The notes beneath the pieces are model-generated. The model ran no database searches. It worked only from the letters and a program-made list of their open reading frames with translations, and had not been told where the DNA came from. Made by a program: the position numbers and the translations under genes. This document shows, piece after piece, positions 1-8,434 of a DNA stretch of 64,000 bases (its first letter is position 1; each line of letters opens with the position of its first letter). Source of the DNA: Acidimicrobiia bacterium (GTDB taxonomy: Bacteria > Actinomycetota > Acidimicrobiia > IMCC26256 > PALSA-610); the NCBI GenBank assembly GCA_027494135.1, contig JAOSJK010000001.1, positions 227,378-291,377 of the forward strand. The letters run 5' to 3'.

Positions 1-2538
1 GGGTTTGCTCCCTTCGCCCAGCCGCCGCCGCATCCCTGGACGGCGACCACGTCGGGATGCACCAGTTGGGTGACCCGGGCCGTCGCCCTCTGCGAGCGGC
101 CGGCGGCCGACTCGACCAACACCCGGTCGCCGTCGGCGATCCCCCGGCGTCTCGCGGTCTCGGGGTGGATCCAGATCGAACGCAGGTCGTCGTGTCTTGC
201 CGAGATCGAACGGAGCATCGGGTTGTGGTGGGTGTGGGACAGCGCGTGGTGCGGGATCTTCATGTTGACGAGATACAGGTCATGGGGGGCCGCATGCTTG
301 AAGGCGGGTCCGGGCTTCCAGTCGGGCAGCACCTGGTAGTCGTCGGTCTCCCACGGGATCCCGAGCTCCTTCGTCACGCGCCGCACGTCGTCTCCCGCGG
401 CGTGCATGAACTCGAAGTAGACCTGCGCCCTCGCCGCCACGAACGGCCGCGGGTACTTCTCCTTCACCGACTTCTCATCGGTCCACAGCCCGTCGGCAAG
501 ATGCCAGTCGAGTCCGTGGTCTTCCCCGAACTCGTTCTTCAACCAGCGGTCGACCATCTCGGCGTACGAGTACTTCTCGGCTGGGTCGAGCCGGTACTCG
601 CCCTTGAGCTGCGCCACGGTGTTCATCGACTCGTAGAGGTCCGGCAGGAAGCCCGCCCGCTCGGCGATCTCGAGTAGCACCTGCATGACGTCCACGTACG
701 GTTCGTCGGGCTTGGGCCCGGGGAAGGGCGAAGGCACCACCGGCTTGGCGCCGTAGCACGACAGCGGCGAGTCGCCGGCGCCGTAGTGCTGGAACGTGAA
801 GGGCACGAGACGCTCGAGGTAGTGGAGGTCGGGGATGACGATGTCGGCCATCTCCGTCGTCTCCTCGAAGCGCCGGGTTATCGACACTATGAAGGGGATC
901 CGCTTCAAGAAGCGCTCGATGACGTCGGGCGGGCCCGAGGTTTTCATCATGTTGGAGTGATACTGGATGAGCATCCGCGGGAAGGGCGGAGGGTTGTACT
1001 TCTCCTCCTTCTCGGAGTTGAGCAGGTAGAAGACCGCTCCGTACGGACCCACGGGCAACAACTCGAACATCTCGGGCGTCTCGGGCGCCCGGACCTTGCG
1101 GGGCGGGTACACGCCGCCCACCCGGCCGCCGCCGATGAATCCTCGCGCGATCAGGCCCTCGGGGCTGGCCGGCGCCTCGTACTCGCGCGTCGGCGTCTTG
1201 CCCTTGAGCGAGTACGGGTCGCCGAGCAGACCGCCGGGCACGTCGATGGCGCCCATGAGGGTCGGCAGCAGGATGATGGCGAAGCCGTTGAGAAGTGAAT
1301 GCTTGTGGGCCGAAAGGCCCCGGTACCAGACGACCGAGGCCGGTCGGTACGGAAGCTCGACACCGTCGACCTCGATGGTCTGGCCGATGCAAGCCGCCTC
1401 GCCGAACTCGCGCGCCAGGCGCTTGACAGTCTCGGCCGGGACGGTGGTCACCTCCTCGACGTACTCGGGCGTGTAGCGACGGACGTGGTCCTTGAGCGTC
1501 TGAAACGCCGTACGCACCACCCGGCCGGCAACCTCGTACGTTCCAGTGAGCGTCCCGGTCCTGGGAGCCTCGTCGAAGGGCTTGGCCGTGTTGTCGGTCT
1601 CGTCCCACACCAGCGGCCGCACTCCGTCTTCGGCGCGCACGTACAGACCGTCGTCGCCCACCAGGTAGGGGGCGTTCGTGAACTCGCGCAGGAACGGGGG
1701 CGTCGTATATGTCGAGTTCGTTGACGAGTTGGTCGACCATGCCGAGGATCAGAGCGGCATCTGTTCCCGGGCGGATCGGCACCCACTCCTCGGCCCGCGA
1801 AGCGGCCGAGCCGCATACGGGGTCGATCGACACGATCTTCACGTCGTCATCGGCGCGGCGGTTACCCAGCTCGCGCGCCGAGTGCATCGTGTCGTAGTGC
1901 ACGACGGAGCCGAACTGCGACCCGATCAGCATGATGTACTTCGAGTACTTCGGATCGGGGATGCCTTCGAAGGCATTCTGGTTCATGTAGCAGATGCCGT
2001 GGACGTTGTTGCCGCAGAAGATCGCGGCCGACCACGTCGAGTAGCCCGGCATGCCGGCGCCGAGGATGAACGACGGCACCATCGCTCCGCGCAGGTGGTA
2101 CGCGTCGAAGCTCGAGTACATCAGCCGCTGCGGGTCGTCCTCAATCGTCTCGCGGACCTTCGCGGAGATCTCGTCGAGCGCCTCTTCCCAGCTGATCTCC
2201 TCCCAACGGGGATCGACTCCGATGCCCCGCTCGGGATTGGTGCGACGCAGCGGCTTGGTGATGCGGTCGGGGTCGCGCAGGCCCTCGAAGCCCGAGTCGC
2301 CCTTGGCGCACGTCCGCCCGTGATTGTGAGGATTCTCCGGGTCACCCAGGATCTTGTCCACGACACCGTCTTCATTGACGTGCGCGAGGATCCCGCAACG
2401 ATTGAGGCAAATGATGCACGACGAGCGCACCCAGCCGTCACCGAACGCCGACCCGGACCGCTCTCCGAGGAGAGAGTCCACCAGCCACCTCCGACGATCC
2501 GCCATCCGAATCCCCGCAAAGACCACCTGCGCGGTCAC
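1..2538 (-). CDS. Molybdopterin-dependent oxidoreductase, 4Fe-4S type (3' end outside window, one frameshift)
   Basis: Large catalytic subunit of the DMSO-reductase superfamily. Its N-terminus carries the 4Fe-4S ligand set C41-x2-C44-x3-C48-x28-C77, followed by typical molybdopterin-domain sequence, and the reading continues off the left edge. No twin-arginine signal is visible, so it is probably cytoplasmic. The ATG at 2538 is used; an in-frame ATG at 2505 is equally possible. The frame breaks at the G run 1696-1700: removing one base restores a continuous protein (IYDAPFLREF) to position 1. Family membership is clear but the substrate is not. Polysulfide/thiosulfate reductases, acetylene-hydratase-like proteins and YgfK-type subunits of purine-degradation loci all belong here. 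It is divergent from the TPP decarboxylase genes and shares operator site A with them. Confidence 0.85.
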
Positions 2539-2693
2539 ACGGCTCGCGGCGCGCCCCCGGCACCCGGCGGTCGCCTGAACGGCGACAGCACCCGTGTAGA
2601 GCCCGGGACACTGATTCGGTTGGTGGCACGACGGTCGTGACCAGCGTGCCAGGGAAGAACCTAACGAACACGGCGCCCGGGATCAAGGACTTC

Positions 2694-2710
2694 TTCAACA
2701 ACTTGTCAAT
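2694..2710 (-). promoter_or_regulatory. Operator-like site A (17 bp)
   Basis: On the minus strand it reads ATTGACAAGTTGTTGAA. It matches site D (13483-13499) at 15 of 17 positions and site B (8384-8400) at 14 of 17. It lies between the molybdopterin oxidoreductase and the TPP decarboxylase, 41 bases before the latter's preferred GTG start. The repeated occurrence is seen directly; the regulatory role is inferred. Confidence 0.55.
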
Positions 2711-2751
2711 CGCGCGGTATGGTTCCCGAACCAGCGTCGGAGGGAGCGGCA

Positions 2752-3258
2752 GTGCTCGACCAGGCGGCACAGGCGGCGGTCGCCGGCTTGAAGGAGGCAG
2801 GCATCGACTTCGTGTCGGGCTTGCCCGACGGCTGGCAACGGAACCTCCACGAGCTCGTCGAGAATGATCCCGACTTCACCTACGTACCCGTCTGCAACGA
2901 GGGCGTGGGCTTCTCGGTGTGCGCCGGCGCGTGGCTCGGCGGCGCCAAGACGGCGCTGATCATGGAGAACTCGGGCCTGCGCGTGGCCTCGGAGTACATC
3001 GCTCGCATCGGGCTCGGCACCGGGGTGCCGGTCACGCTGCTGCTCTCCTACCGGGGCGACGTGGGTGAGACGGAGCACTGGGGTATCCCCCACGGGATCG
3101 TCGTCGAACCTCTGCTCGACGCACTTCGCGTCCCATACCTCGTCGTGCGCGAGACGGGTCGACTCCGCCAGGCCATCAAGCGGGCGCAGCGCATCTCGGA
3201 GGCGCAGCTCCACCCGGCCGCAGTACTGGTCTCGGGCGACTGTGTCTGGGAGGACTGA
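2752..3258 (+). CDS. TPP-dependent decarboxylase, alpha (PYR-domain) subunit, ComD-like
   Basis: A 168-residue stand-alone pyrimidine-binding (PYR) domain of a two-subunit thiamine-diphosphate decarboxylase, as in sulfopyruvate decarboxylase ComD or the N-terminal half of phosphonopyruvate decarboxylase. The Gly-rich NEGVGFSVCAGAWLGG segment carries the conserved PYR-domain glutamate (NEG), and a GLPDGWQ segment precedes it. GTG 2752 is chosen because GGAGGGAG at 2739-2746 is a strong ribosome-binding site; an upstream in-frame ATG at 2719 lacks one. The stop overlaps the start of the beta subunit (TGATG), so translation is coupled. Substrate is not determined: a 3-substituted pyruvate is the family expectation. 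Together with the aldehyde dehydrogenase it could convert a 2-oxo acid to an aldehyde and then to an acid. Confidence 0.8.
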   Translation: MLDQAAQAAVAGLKEAGIDFVSGLPDGWQRNLHELVENDPDFTYVPVCNEGVGFSVCAGAWLGGAKTALIMENSGLRVASEYIARIGLGTGVPVTLLLSYRGDVGETEHWGIPHGIVVEPLLDALRVPYLVVRETGRLRQAIKRAQRISEAQLHPAAVLVSGDCVWED

Positions 3259-3914
3259 TGGCGGTAGACCGTTACGAGATGCTCGAACACCTCGCCGCCC
3301 GCGTGCCCGGCGACGCCCTTGTGATGGCGACCTATATCGGCGCCGTGTCGTTCGAGTGGGCTGCCATCACCGATGAGCACCCTCGCACGGCGCACCTTGG
3401 CCAGATGGGCGACGTCATCGGACTGGCCGTGGGCCTCGCTCTCGCGCTCCCGCACCGGCGCGTCGTCTGCCTCGACGGCGACGGCTCCCTGCTCATGGAG
3501 CTCGGCCAGCTCGTCGTGATGGGTCAGGAGCAGCCTAAGAACCTCACCGTAATGGTCGTCGACAACGAGTGCTACGAGTCGATCGGCTGGGGTCCTGACG
3601 GGCGCCGGCCGACGGCCACCGCCCGACGCGCCGACCTGGCGGCTCTGGCCGCCGCCGCCGGCGTCCCCGACACGGCGACGGTGGAGTCCCTGGAAGACCT
3701 CGATCGCGAGCTCGACGCTGCGTTCGCCGACGGCGGGTGTCGTCTCATCGACGTCAAGACCGCGCCCGGCGCATCACGGGTCGCGCCCCGCCAGACCGAC
3801 GGCTTCGAGGACAAGTACCGGTTCGTGCGCTACGTCGAGAAGGTCGAGGGACGCCGGATCATGCGCCTCGCCGAGCAGGACCGCCAGCTCATGAGCGAGA
3901 CCCGGCACCACTGA
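3258..3914 (+). CDS. TPP-dependent decarboxylase, beta (PP-domain) subunit, ComE-like
   Basis: A 218-residue TPP-binding C-terminal-type domain. The Mg/TPP motif is GDGS at residues 74-77 with the partner Asn at about 103 (VVDNECYE), which fits the classic GDG-x(24-27)-N pattern. It is paired with the alpha subunit through an overlapping start/stop, so the active site is expected at the subunit interface. It is similar in size and layout to sulfopyruvate decarboxylase beta (ComE) and the C-terminal half of phosphonopyruvate decarboxylase. It converges on the aldehyde dehydrogenase gene, which would suit removal of its aldehyde product. Confidence 0.82.
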   Translation: MAVDRYEMLEHLAARVPGDALVMATYIGAVSFEWAAITDEHPRTAHLGQMGDVIGLAVGLALALPHRRVVCLDGDGSLLMELGQLVVMGQEQPKNLTVMVVDNECYESIGWGPDGRRPTATARRADLAALAAAAGVPDTATVESLEDLDRELDAAFADGGCRLIDVKTAPGASRVAPRQTDGFEDKYRFVRYVEKVEGRRIMRLAEQDRQLMSETRHH

Positions 3915-3923
3915 TCTGCGGCG

Positions 3924-3950
3924 CCGGTTGCGGGCTGCCCGCGGCTCCGG
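3924..3950. terminator. Possible bidirectional hairpin terminator
   Basis: Between two convergent genes, GCGGG (3930-3934) and CCCGC (3938-3942) form a 5-bp stem with a 3-base loop, flanked by CCGG/CCGG that can extend it across an internal loop. There is no T tract, as is usual in GC-rich actinobacteria. The stem is short, so this is a weak call. Confidence 0.35.
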
Positions 3951-3960
3951 ACGACGGGGC

Positions 3961-5393
3961 TCAGGCAACGAACGACACAAGCTTGGTCTCGAGGAAGGCC
4001 TCGATGCCGTCGTGCCCGCCCTCGCGTCCGAGGCCAGACTCCTTGAAGCCGCCGAATGGCGCGCTCGGCGAGGCAGGCATCGGATCGTTGACACCTACGA
4101 TGCCGTACTCCAACCCCTCGGAGACCCGCCAGGCGCGACCCAGGTCGCGCGTGTAGACGTACGCGGCCAGGCCGTAGACGCTGTCGTTGGCCCGCCGCAG
4201 CACCTCGTCCTCGTCTGTGAAGGTCAGGATCGGCGCCACCGGGCCGAAGGTCTCCTCACGCGCGACGAGCATGTCGTCGGTGCAACCGGCCAGCAACGTC
4301 GGAGCGAAGAAGTAGCCGGCATCAAGCGGGCCGCCGGTTAGGCGTGCTCCGCCCGCCACGACCTGTGCGCCCGACGCCAGTGCGTCGGCCACGTGGCGTT
4401 CGACCTTCTCGAAACCGGCCGCGTCGATCAGGGGCCCGACCGCAACATCTTCGTCGCGTCCCGGGCCGACCCGCAGCGCGGCCACCCGCGACCCGAGCAG
4501 GTCGACGAACTCGTCGACTACTCCTCGCTGCACGAACACCCTGTTGGCGCAGAGGCACGACTGACCGTTGACCTGGAACTTCGACGCCAGGACGCCGCGC
4601 GCGGCCTCGTCGAGATCTGCGTCGTCGAAGACGATGAACGGGGCCTGTCCCCCAGCTCCAGCGATAGCCGCGGCAGGTGCGCGGCCGTGGTTTTCACCAG
4701 CATCTTGCCCACCTCGGTGGACCCGGTGAAGGTGATCTTGCGCACCCGCTCGTCCAGCAGCAGTGCGTCGGAGATGCCGGCCGGGTCGGAGGAGTGCACC
4801 AGGTTGACCACGCCGTCCGGCAGCGCGCACCGCGCCGCCGCCTCGACGAACGCGGTCGGCGACAACGGCGTCTGCTCTGCCGGTTTGACGACCATCGTGC
4901 AGCCGGCCGCAAGTGCCGGTGCCAGCTTGCGGGCGACCATCGCCACCGGGAAGTTCCAGGGCGTGATCGCCACGGCCACCCCCAGAGCGCGCCGCTGCAC
5001 CACGAGGCGCTTCCCCGCAACGGCCGCCGGGACTGTCTCGCCGTAGACCCGACGAGCCTCCTCGGCGTACCAGTCGAGCCACTCGCGAGCGTAGGCCACC
5101 TCGAAACGGGCCTGACCGAGCGGCTTGCCCTGCTCGGCGACGATGAGGTCTGCGATGTGGTCGGCCTCGCGGCCCACCGCCGCCGAGACCGCGCGCAGCG
5201 CCTCGGACCGCTCCTTGGCAGTGGTGGCGGACCAGCCGTCGAACGCAGCATGCGCGGCCTCCACCGCCGCGGTGGCCTCCGCTGGCGCTGCATCGGCTGC
5301 GCGGCCGATCTGTTCACCGGTGGCCGGGTCGGTAACGGCGAACCATCGGCCGGTCTCGACCCACTCACCGTTCACGTAGCACCTGGCGTCCAT
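3961..5393 (-). CDS. NAD(P)-dependent aldehyde dehydrogenase, succinate-semialdehyde dehydrogenase-like (one frameshift)
   Basis: ALDH-superfamily enzyme of about 478 residues, oxidising an aldehyde to its acid. Visible signatures are ITPWNFP (cofactor entry), FTGSTEVGK, the general-base LELGG, the catalytic-Cys segment NGQSCLCANR and the C-terminal PFGGFKESGLGREGG. The last segment and overall layout resemble GabD/SSADH and related semialdehyde dehydrogenases. The ATG at 5393 is preceded by a GAAGGAAGAG ribosome-binding site. The frame breaks at the C run 4649-4653 (one C short); adding one base joins LELG to GQAPFIVFDDAD. It ends facing the decarboxylase subunits and follows the BMP binding protein on the same strand, so the gene fits the same catabolic unit. 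Confidence 0.88.
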
Positions 5394-5515
5394 GCAGCTC
5401 TTCCTTCTCGGTCGGTCCGTCGTGCAGGGCCGACGGGGGGCGCGCCCCCGTCGGCAGGCGCGACCGGGGGCCGGCAGCGACAGTGCCACCGGCCCCCGAC
5501 GCATCTCTCCCGGGG

Positions 5516-6610
5516 TCAGACGCCTTCGGGCAGAGCGATCGAGCCATCCACGATACCGGCCGTCGTCTCGTCCACGAGAGCTGTCAACTCTTCGGTCTGG
5601 AAGGACGGACAGAGCTCGAGCCGCTGGATGTCGAGGTTCTCAACCCCGAAGTACAGCGGCTCGGCAGGTACCGCGTCGTTGAGGAAGTCCTCGACCATCT
5701 GGGCCACTAGGACGTCCGAGTTCAGGAACGCCGTGCCTACGAGGTTCGGGTAGTCGTCGCAGCGCGGGAAGATCACGCTGAACAGGTGAGCCTCGCCGCC
5801 CGCCTCCTCGGCCGCCTGGATGACCCCGGGGAACCCGGCATCGACCAGGCCGAAGATCACGTCGGCACCCGAGGCGAGCTGAGCAGCGGCCGCCTCCTTG
5901 GCCTTCGGCGCGTCGTTGAAGTTGCCGACGATGGTCGACACGTACTCGATGCCGTCGTCGGTGTCGGCGACGCCGGCCTTCATGCCGTCGTCAGACTGCG
6001 TCGTCGGCGGGATCTCCTCGCCCCCCACGTAGCCGACCGTGTCGACCGCGAGGTCGGGGATCAACCCCGAGGCTGCCACCACACCGGCGATGTAGGCCGG
6101 TACGCCCTGGCGCACGCCGTAGACGTGCAGGTTGGGGACGGCTTCGTCGGTCTGACCGTTGATGATCATGAACTCGACGTCGGGGAACTGCGGGGCGATG
6201 GTGAGTCCGGCCTCGGCGAACTCGGCGCCCACGCCGATGACAAGCTCGTTGCCGTCGGCCAGGTTGCGCAGCGCGTCTATCCGGGCATCGGGGTCGGCCA
6301 CGTTCTCCTGCACCTTAGACGTGATACCGAGCTCCTCCTCTGCGAGCAGGATCCCGTTGTAGTGGGCCTGGTTGAAGCCCTTGTCGTTCTGTGGACCGGG
6401 CAGGGCCAAGCCCACGCTCACTCCGGCGCCGGGCAGATCGCCCGACGGATCGCCGTTTGTGGTCCCGGTCGAGTCTGACGTATCGCTCGTGACCGCCGTC
6501 GTGTCACTCGCGTCATCGTCGTCGTCGCCACCGCACGCGGCGGCGACTAGCAACAGAGGGAAGAGGGCGGCGAGCGTCCTCCTCCAGCCGATCGTGCGCT
6601 TAACTGACAT
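5516..6610 (-). CDS. BMP-family ABC transporter substrate-binding lipoprotein
   Basis: A 364-residue secreted lipoprotein. It has a basic N-terminus, a hydrophobic segment, the lipobox LLLVAAAC and an Asp/Thr/Ser-rich linker, then a periplasmic-binding fold of the basic-membrane-protein (BMP/PnrA) type. That family binds nucleosides, purines and some other small heterocycles. Visible family features include GPQNDKGFNQ near the mature N-terminus and GADVIFGLVDAG later on. The ATG at 6610 has GGGAGGAA upstream. The matching ATPase and two permeases lie at 8435-12137 on the other strand, so one complete importer is split across the divergent region. The ligand cannot be read from sequence. Confidence 0.85.
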   Translation of the reverse strand: MSVKRTIGWRRTLAALFPLLLVAAACGGDDDDDASDTTAVTSDTSDSTGTTNGDPSGDLPGAGVSVGLALPGPQNDKGFNQAHYNGILLAEEELGITSKVQENVADPDARIDALRNLADGNELVIGVGAEFAEAGLTIAPQFPDVEFMIINGQTDEAVPNLHVYGVRQGVPAYIAGVVAASGLIPDLAVDTVGYVGGEEIPPTTQSDDGMKAGVADTDDGIEYVSTIVGNFNDAPKAKEAAAAQLASGADVIFGLVDAGFPGVIQAAEEAGGEAHLFSVIFPRCDDYPNLVGTAFLNSDVLVAQMVEDFLNDAVPAEPLYFGVENLDIQRLELCPSFQTEELTALVDETTAGIVDGSIALPEGV

Positions 6611-6680
6611 GCATTCCTCCCGGTAGTTGCGCCGACGGCCCCGGTGTCCCGGCGGTCGCGTCGCCGCTGTGTCGTGACTG

Positions 6681-6707
6681 TGTCCTTCCTGTCCTTCCTG
6701 TCCTGCG
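6681..6707. repeat. Three 9-bp tandem repeats upstream of the BMP binding protein
   Basis: TGTCCTTCC occurs twice in tandem, then TGTCCTGCG once. The array sits 71 bases upstream of the binding-protein start, in the 220-base gap after the amidohydrolase gene. Function is unknown; an iterated regulator site or simple slippage are both possible. Confidence 0.5.
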
Positions 6708-6830
6708 CATGAAGGTCGGTTGACTGTCCGGCGCACGGGCATCTGCTAGCTGCGCCTTCCTCGCGACCGGTGCCCATGCGGTCGTCGTGCAGGCCTGCCT
6801 GCGCGATCTCGCTCGTGTGATCAGGTCCTC

Positions 6831-8174
6831 CTACGAATCGAGCGCCGCTCGGCGTTCGAAGAGCTCCTCGGCAGCGGCTTGCGCCTTCGCGCGCACCTCG
6901 GCCACCGACACCCCGACCGGCGCGCCGTCGGCGACGAGGGGGCGGCCGTCGACCCACACATCGCGAACGTCGTGTCCCGACGACGAGAACACGAGGTGGG
7001 CAGCCACGTTGAAGTCGCGGCCGTGCAGCACTGGCGTGGTGTGCAACCCATCGAGGGCGACCGTGATCACGTCGGCGCGCTTTCCCGGTACGAGTGATCC
7101 GGTCACCGCGTCGAGGCCGAGGACGCGCGCCCCGTCACTGGTGGCCATCTCGAGCATGTCCCACGGGTCGCCGGCCGTGGCGTCGAGGGTCGTGACCTTC
7201 TCCAGGAGGGAAGCGAACTTCATCTCGTCGAAAAGGTCGAGCGTGTTGTTCTCCTTCTCGCCATCGCTGCCGATGCCCAGCCGGACCCCCGCCGCTCGCA
7301 GCGCGGCGACCGGCGCCGGACCCGAAGCGAGCTTCATGTTGGAACAGGGGCAGTGGGCCACGCCCGTGCCAGTACGGGCGAGGATCTCGATCTCGTCGTC
7401 GTCCACCCACACGCAGTGGGCTACGACCGAGCGCGGGCCCAGCATCCCGCGGTGCTCGAACTCGGCAATCGGCCGGCGACCAAACCGCTCGAGCGACTGC
7501 TCGACCTCGTACGTGGTCTCGGACGAGTGGGTGTGCAGCCCGGTGTCGAATTCCTCTACCATCGCGGCCGCTCCCCGGCAGGCTTCTTCGGAGCAGTACA
7601 GCAAGTGCTCTATCCCGACCCATGCCCTCACCCGGCCGTCGGCGCGCCCGTGGTGCTCCTCGAGCAGCTCCCGGTTCGTCGCCAGCGTCTCGAAGTAGTC
7701 GTAGCCGGGCATATCGGCCACGTACGGCACGAGCGTCGCACGCAGGCCGAGTCGCTCCGCCACACGTGCGGAGCCACCCATATGGCGCCACATGTCCATC
7801 ACCGAAGTCGTGCCCGCCAGCAGGCTCTCGGTGTACGCGAGCAGGCTCGCGGTCTCGGCGATCTCGGGGGTGAGCGCCCTGTGGGCCGGATCGACGTAGT
7901 CGCGCAGCCACTCCCACAGGGCCTTCGACTCAGCGGTGCCCCGCAGCAGACCGGAGTGCAGGTGGCAGTTGTGGAGTCCAGGCAAGACGGCTCGCCCGGA
8001 GGCGTCGTGCACCTCGGCGCCAGCGGCCCTGGGGTCGGCGTCGACCGCGTCGACCGGGCCCACCGCCACGATCTCGGATCCTTCAACGAGCACCGATCCC
8101 GGGTCGAGGGCCCGGCGCGTGCCGTCGAGCGGGAACACGATTCCGCCTCTGATGAGGAGCCGCCCAACCTCCAA
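6831..8174 (-). CDS. Amidohydrolase, SsnA/TrzA (chlorohydrolase/guanine deaminase-like) family
   Basis: A metal-dependent amidohydrolase of 447 residues, predicted to deaminate or dechlorinate a purine-, triazine- or pyrimidine-like ring. The metal site is visible as LPGLHNCHLHSG (HxH), LHTHSSETTYEV, VAHCVWVD and GIGSDGEKENN (catalytic Asp region), with HCPCSNMKLASG as the substrate-loop hallmark of this subfamily. The C-terminal composite beta-sandwich closes with GKRADVITV. The TTG at 8174 is preferred because AGGGGG lies just upstream; the ATG at 8231 falls inside operator-like site C and has no ribosome-binding site. SsnA-type proteins are known from the E. coli yge/ssnA purine region, which fits the lyase and carbamoylases nearby. 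The exact substrate is unknown. Confidence 0.83.
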   Translation of the reverse strand: MEVGRLLIRGGIVFPLDGTRRALDPGSVLVEGSEIVAVGPVDAVDADPRAAGAEVHDASGRAVLPGLHNCHLHSGLLRGTAESKALWEWLRDYVDPAHRALTPEIAETASLLAYTESLLAGTTSVMDMWRHMGGSARVAERLGLRATLVPYVADMPGYDYFETLATNRELLEEHHGRADGRVRAWVGIEHLLYCSEEACRGAAAMVEEFDTGLHTHSSETTYEVEQSLERFGRRPIAEFEHRGMLGPRSVVAHCVWVDDDEIEILARTGTGVAHCPCSNMKLASGPAPVAALRAAGVRLGIGSDGEKENNTLDLFDEMKFASLLEKVTTLDATAGDPWDMLEMATSDGARVLGLDAVTGSLVPGKRADVITVALDGLHTTPVLHGRDFNVAAHLVFSSSGHDVRDVWVDGRPLVADGAPVGVSVAEVRAKAQAAAEELFERRAALDS

Positions 8175-8223
8175 CTGACCCCCTGCGGACCGTCGTCTAA
8201 GGCGCGAGGCACACCCCAGGCGC

Positions 8224-8240
8224 CTCAACATTTCGTTGAA
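8224..8240 (+). promoter_or_regulatory. Operator-like site C
   Basis: CTCAACATTTCGTTGAA contains the perfect inverted repeat TCAAC-N5-GTTGA. It matches site D at 12 of 17 positions (right half identical). It lies upstream of the amidohydrolase TTG start and is the most divergent of the four sites. Confidence 0.4.
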
Positions 8241-8383
8241 CGTCGGTAGCCTTCACCAGCCGATCATCCATGTCAAGCAACGTCGGACGCCCGGACCCCC
8301 GCGGCGGCGCGGCCACAACGCCCCGTTCCGGGCACCCCGGACCCGTTCGCACTCCTTCGCCGAACCCAAGACCCGGACCCGAG

Positions 8384-8400
8384 ATTGACAAAGTGTTGAC
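8384..8400 (+). promoter_or_regulatory. Operator-like site B
   Basis: ATTGACAAAGTGTTGAC overlaps the -35 hexamer of the promoter of the BMP importer operon. It is 14/17 identical to site A and 13/17 to site D. A protein bound here would block or reposition RNA polymerase; that role is inferred. Confidence 0.55.
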
Positions 8401-8424
8401 GCGCCGAGGGGCTGGGTCTAGCGT
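8396..8424 (+). promoter_or_regulatory. Sigma-70-type promoter of the BMP importer operon
   Basis: TTGACG (8396-8401), a 17-base spacer, then TAGCGT (8419-8424). The expected transcript start is at about 8431-8435, and the gene's ATG is at 8435, so the mRNA is probably leaderless or nearly so. The -35 hexamer lies inside operator-like site B. Confidence 0.6.
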
Positions 8425-8434
8425 CCCGGCCCGG

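Noticed and set aside
8231..8434. Upstream starts for the amidohydrolase (ATG 8231) and importer ATPase (8270)
   Set aside because: They fall in, or translate across, operator-like sites and the promoter and have no ribosome-binding sites.
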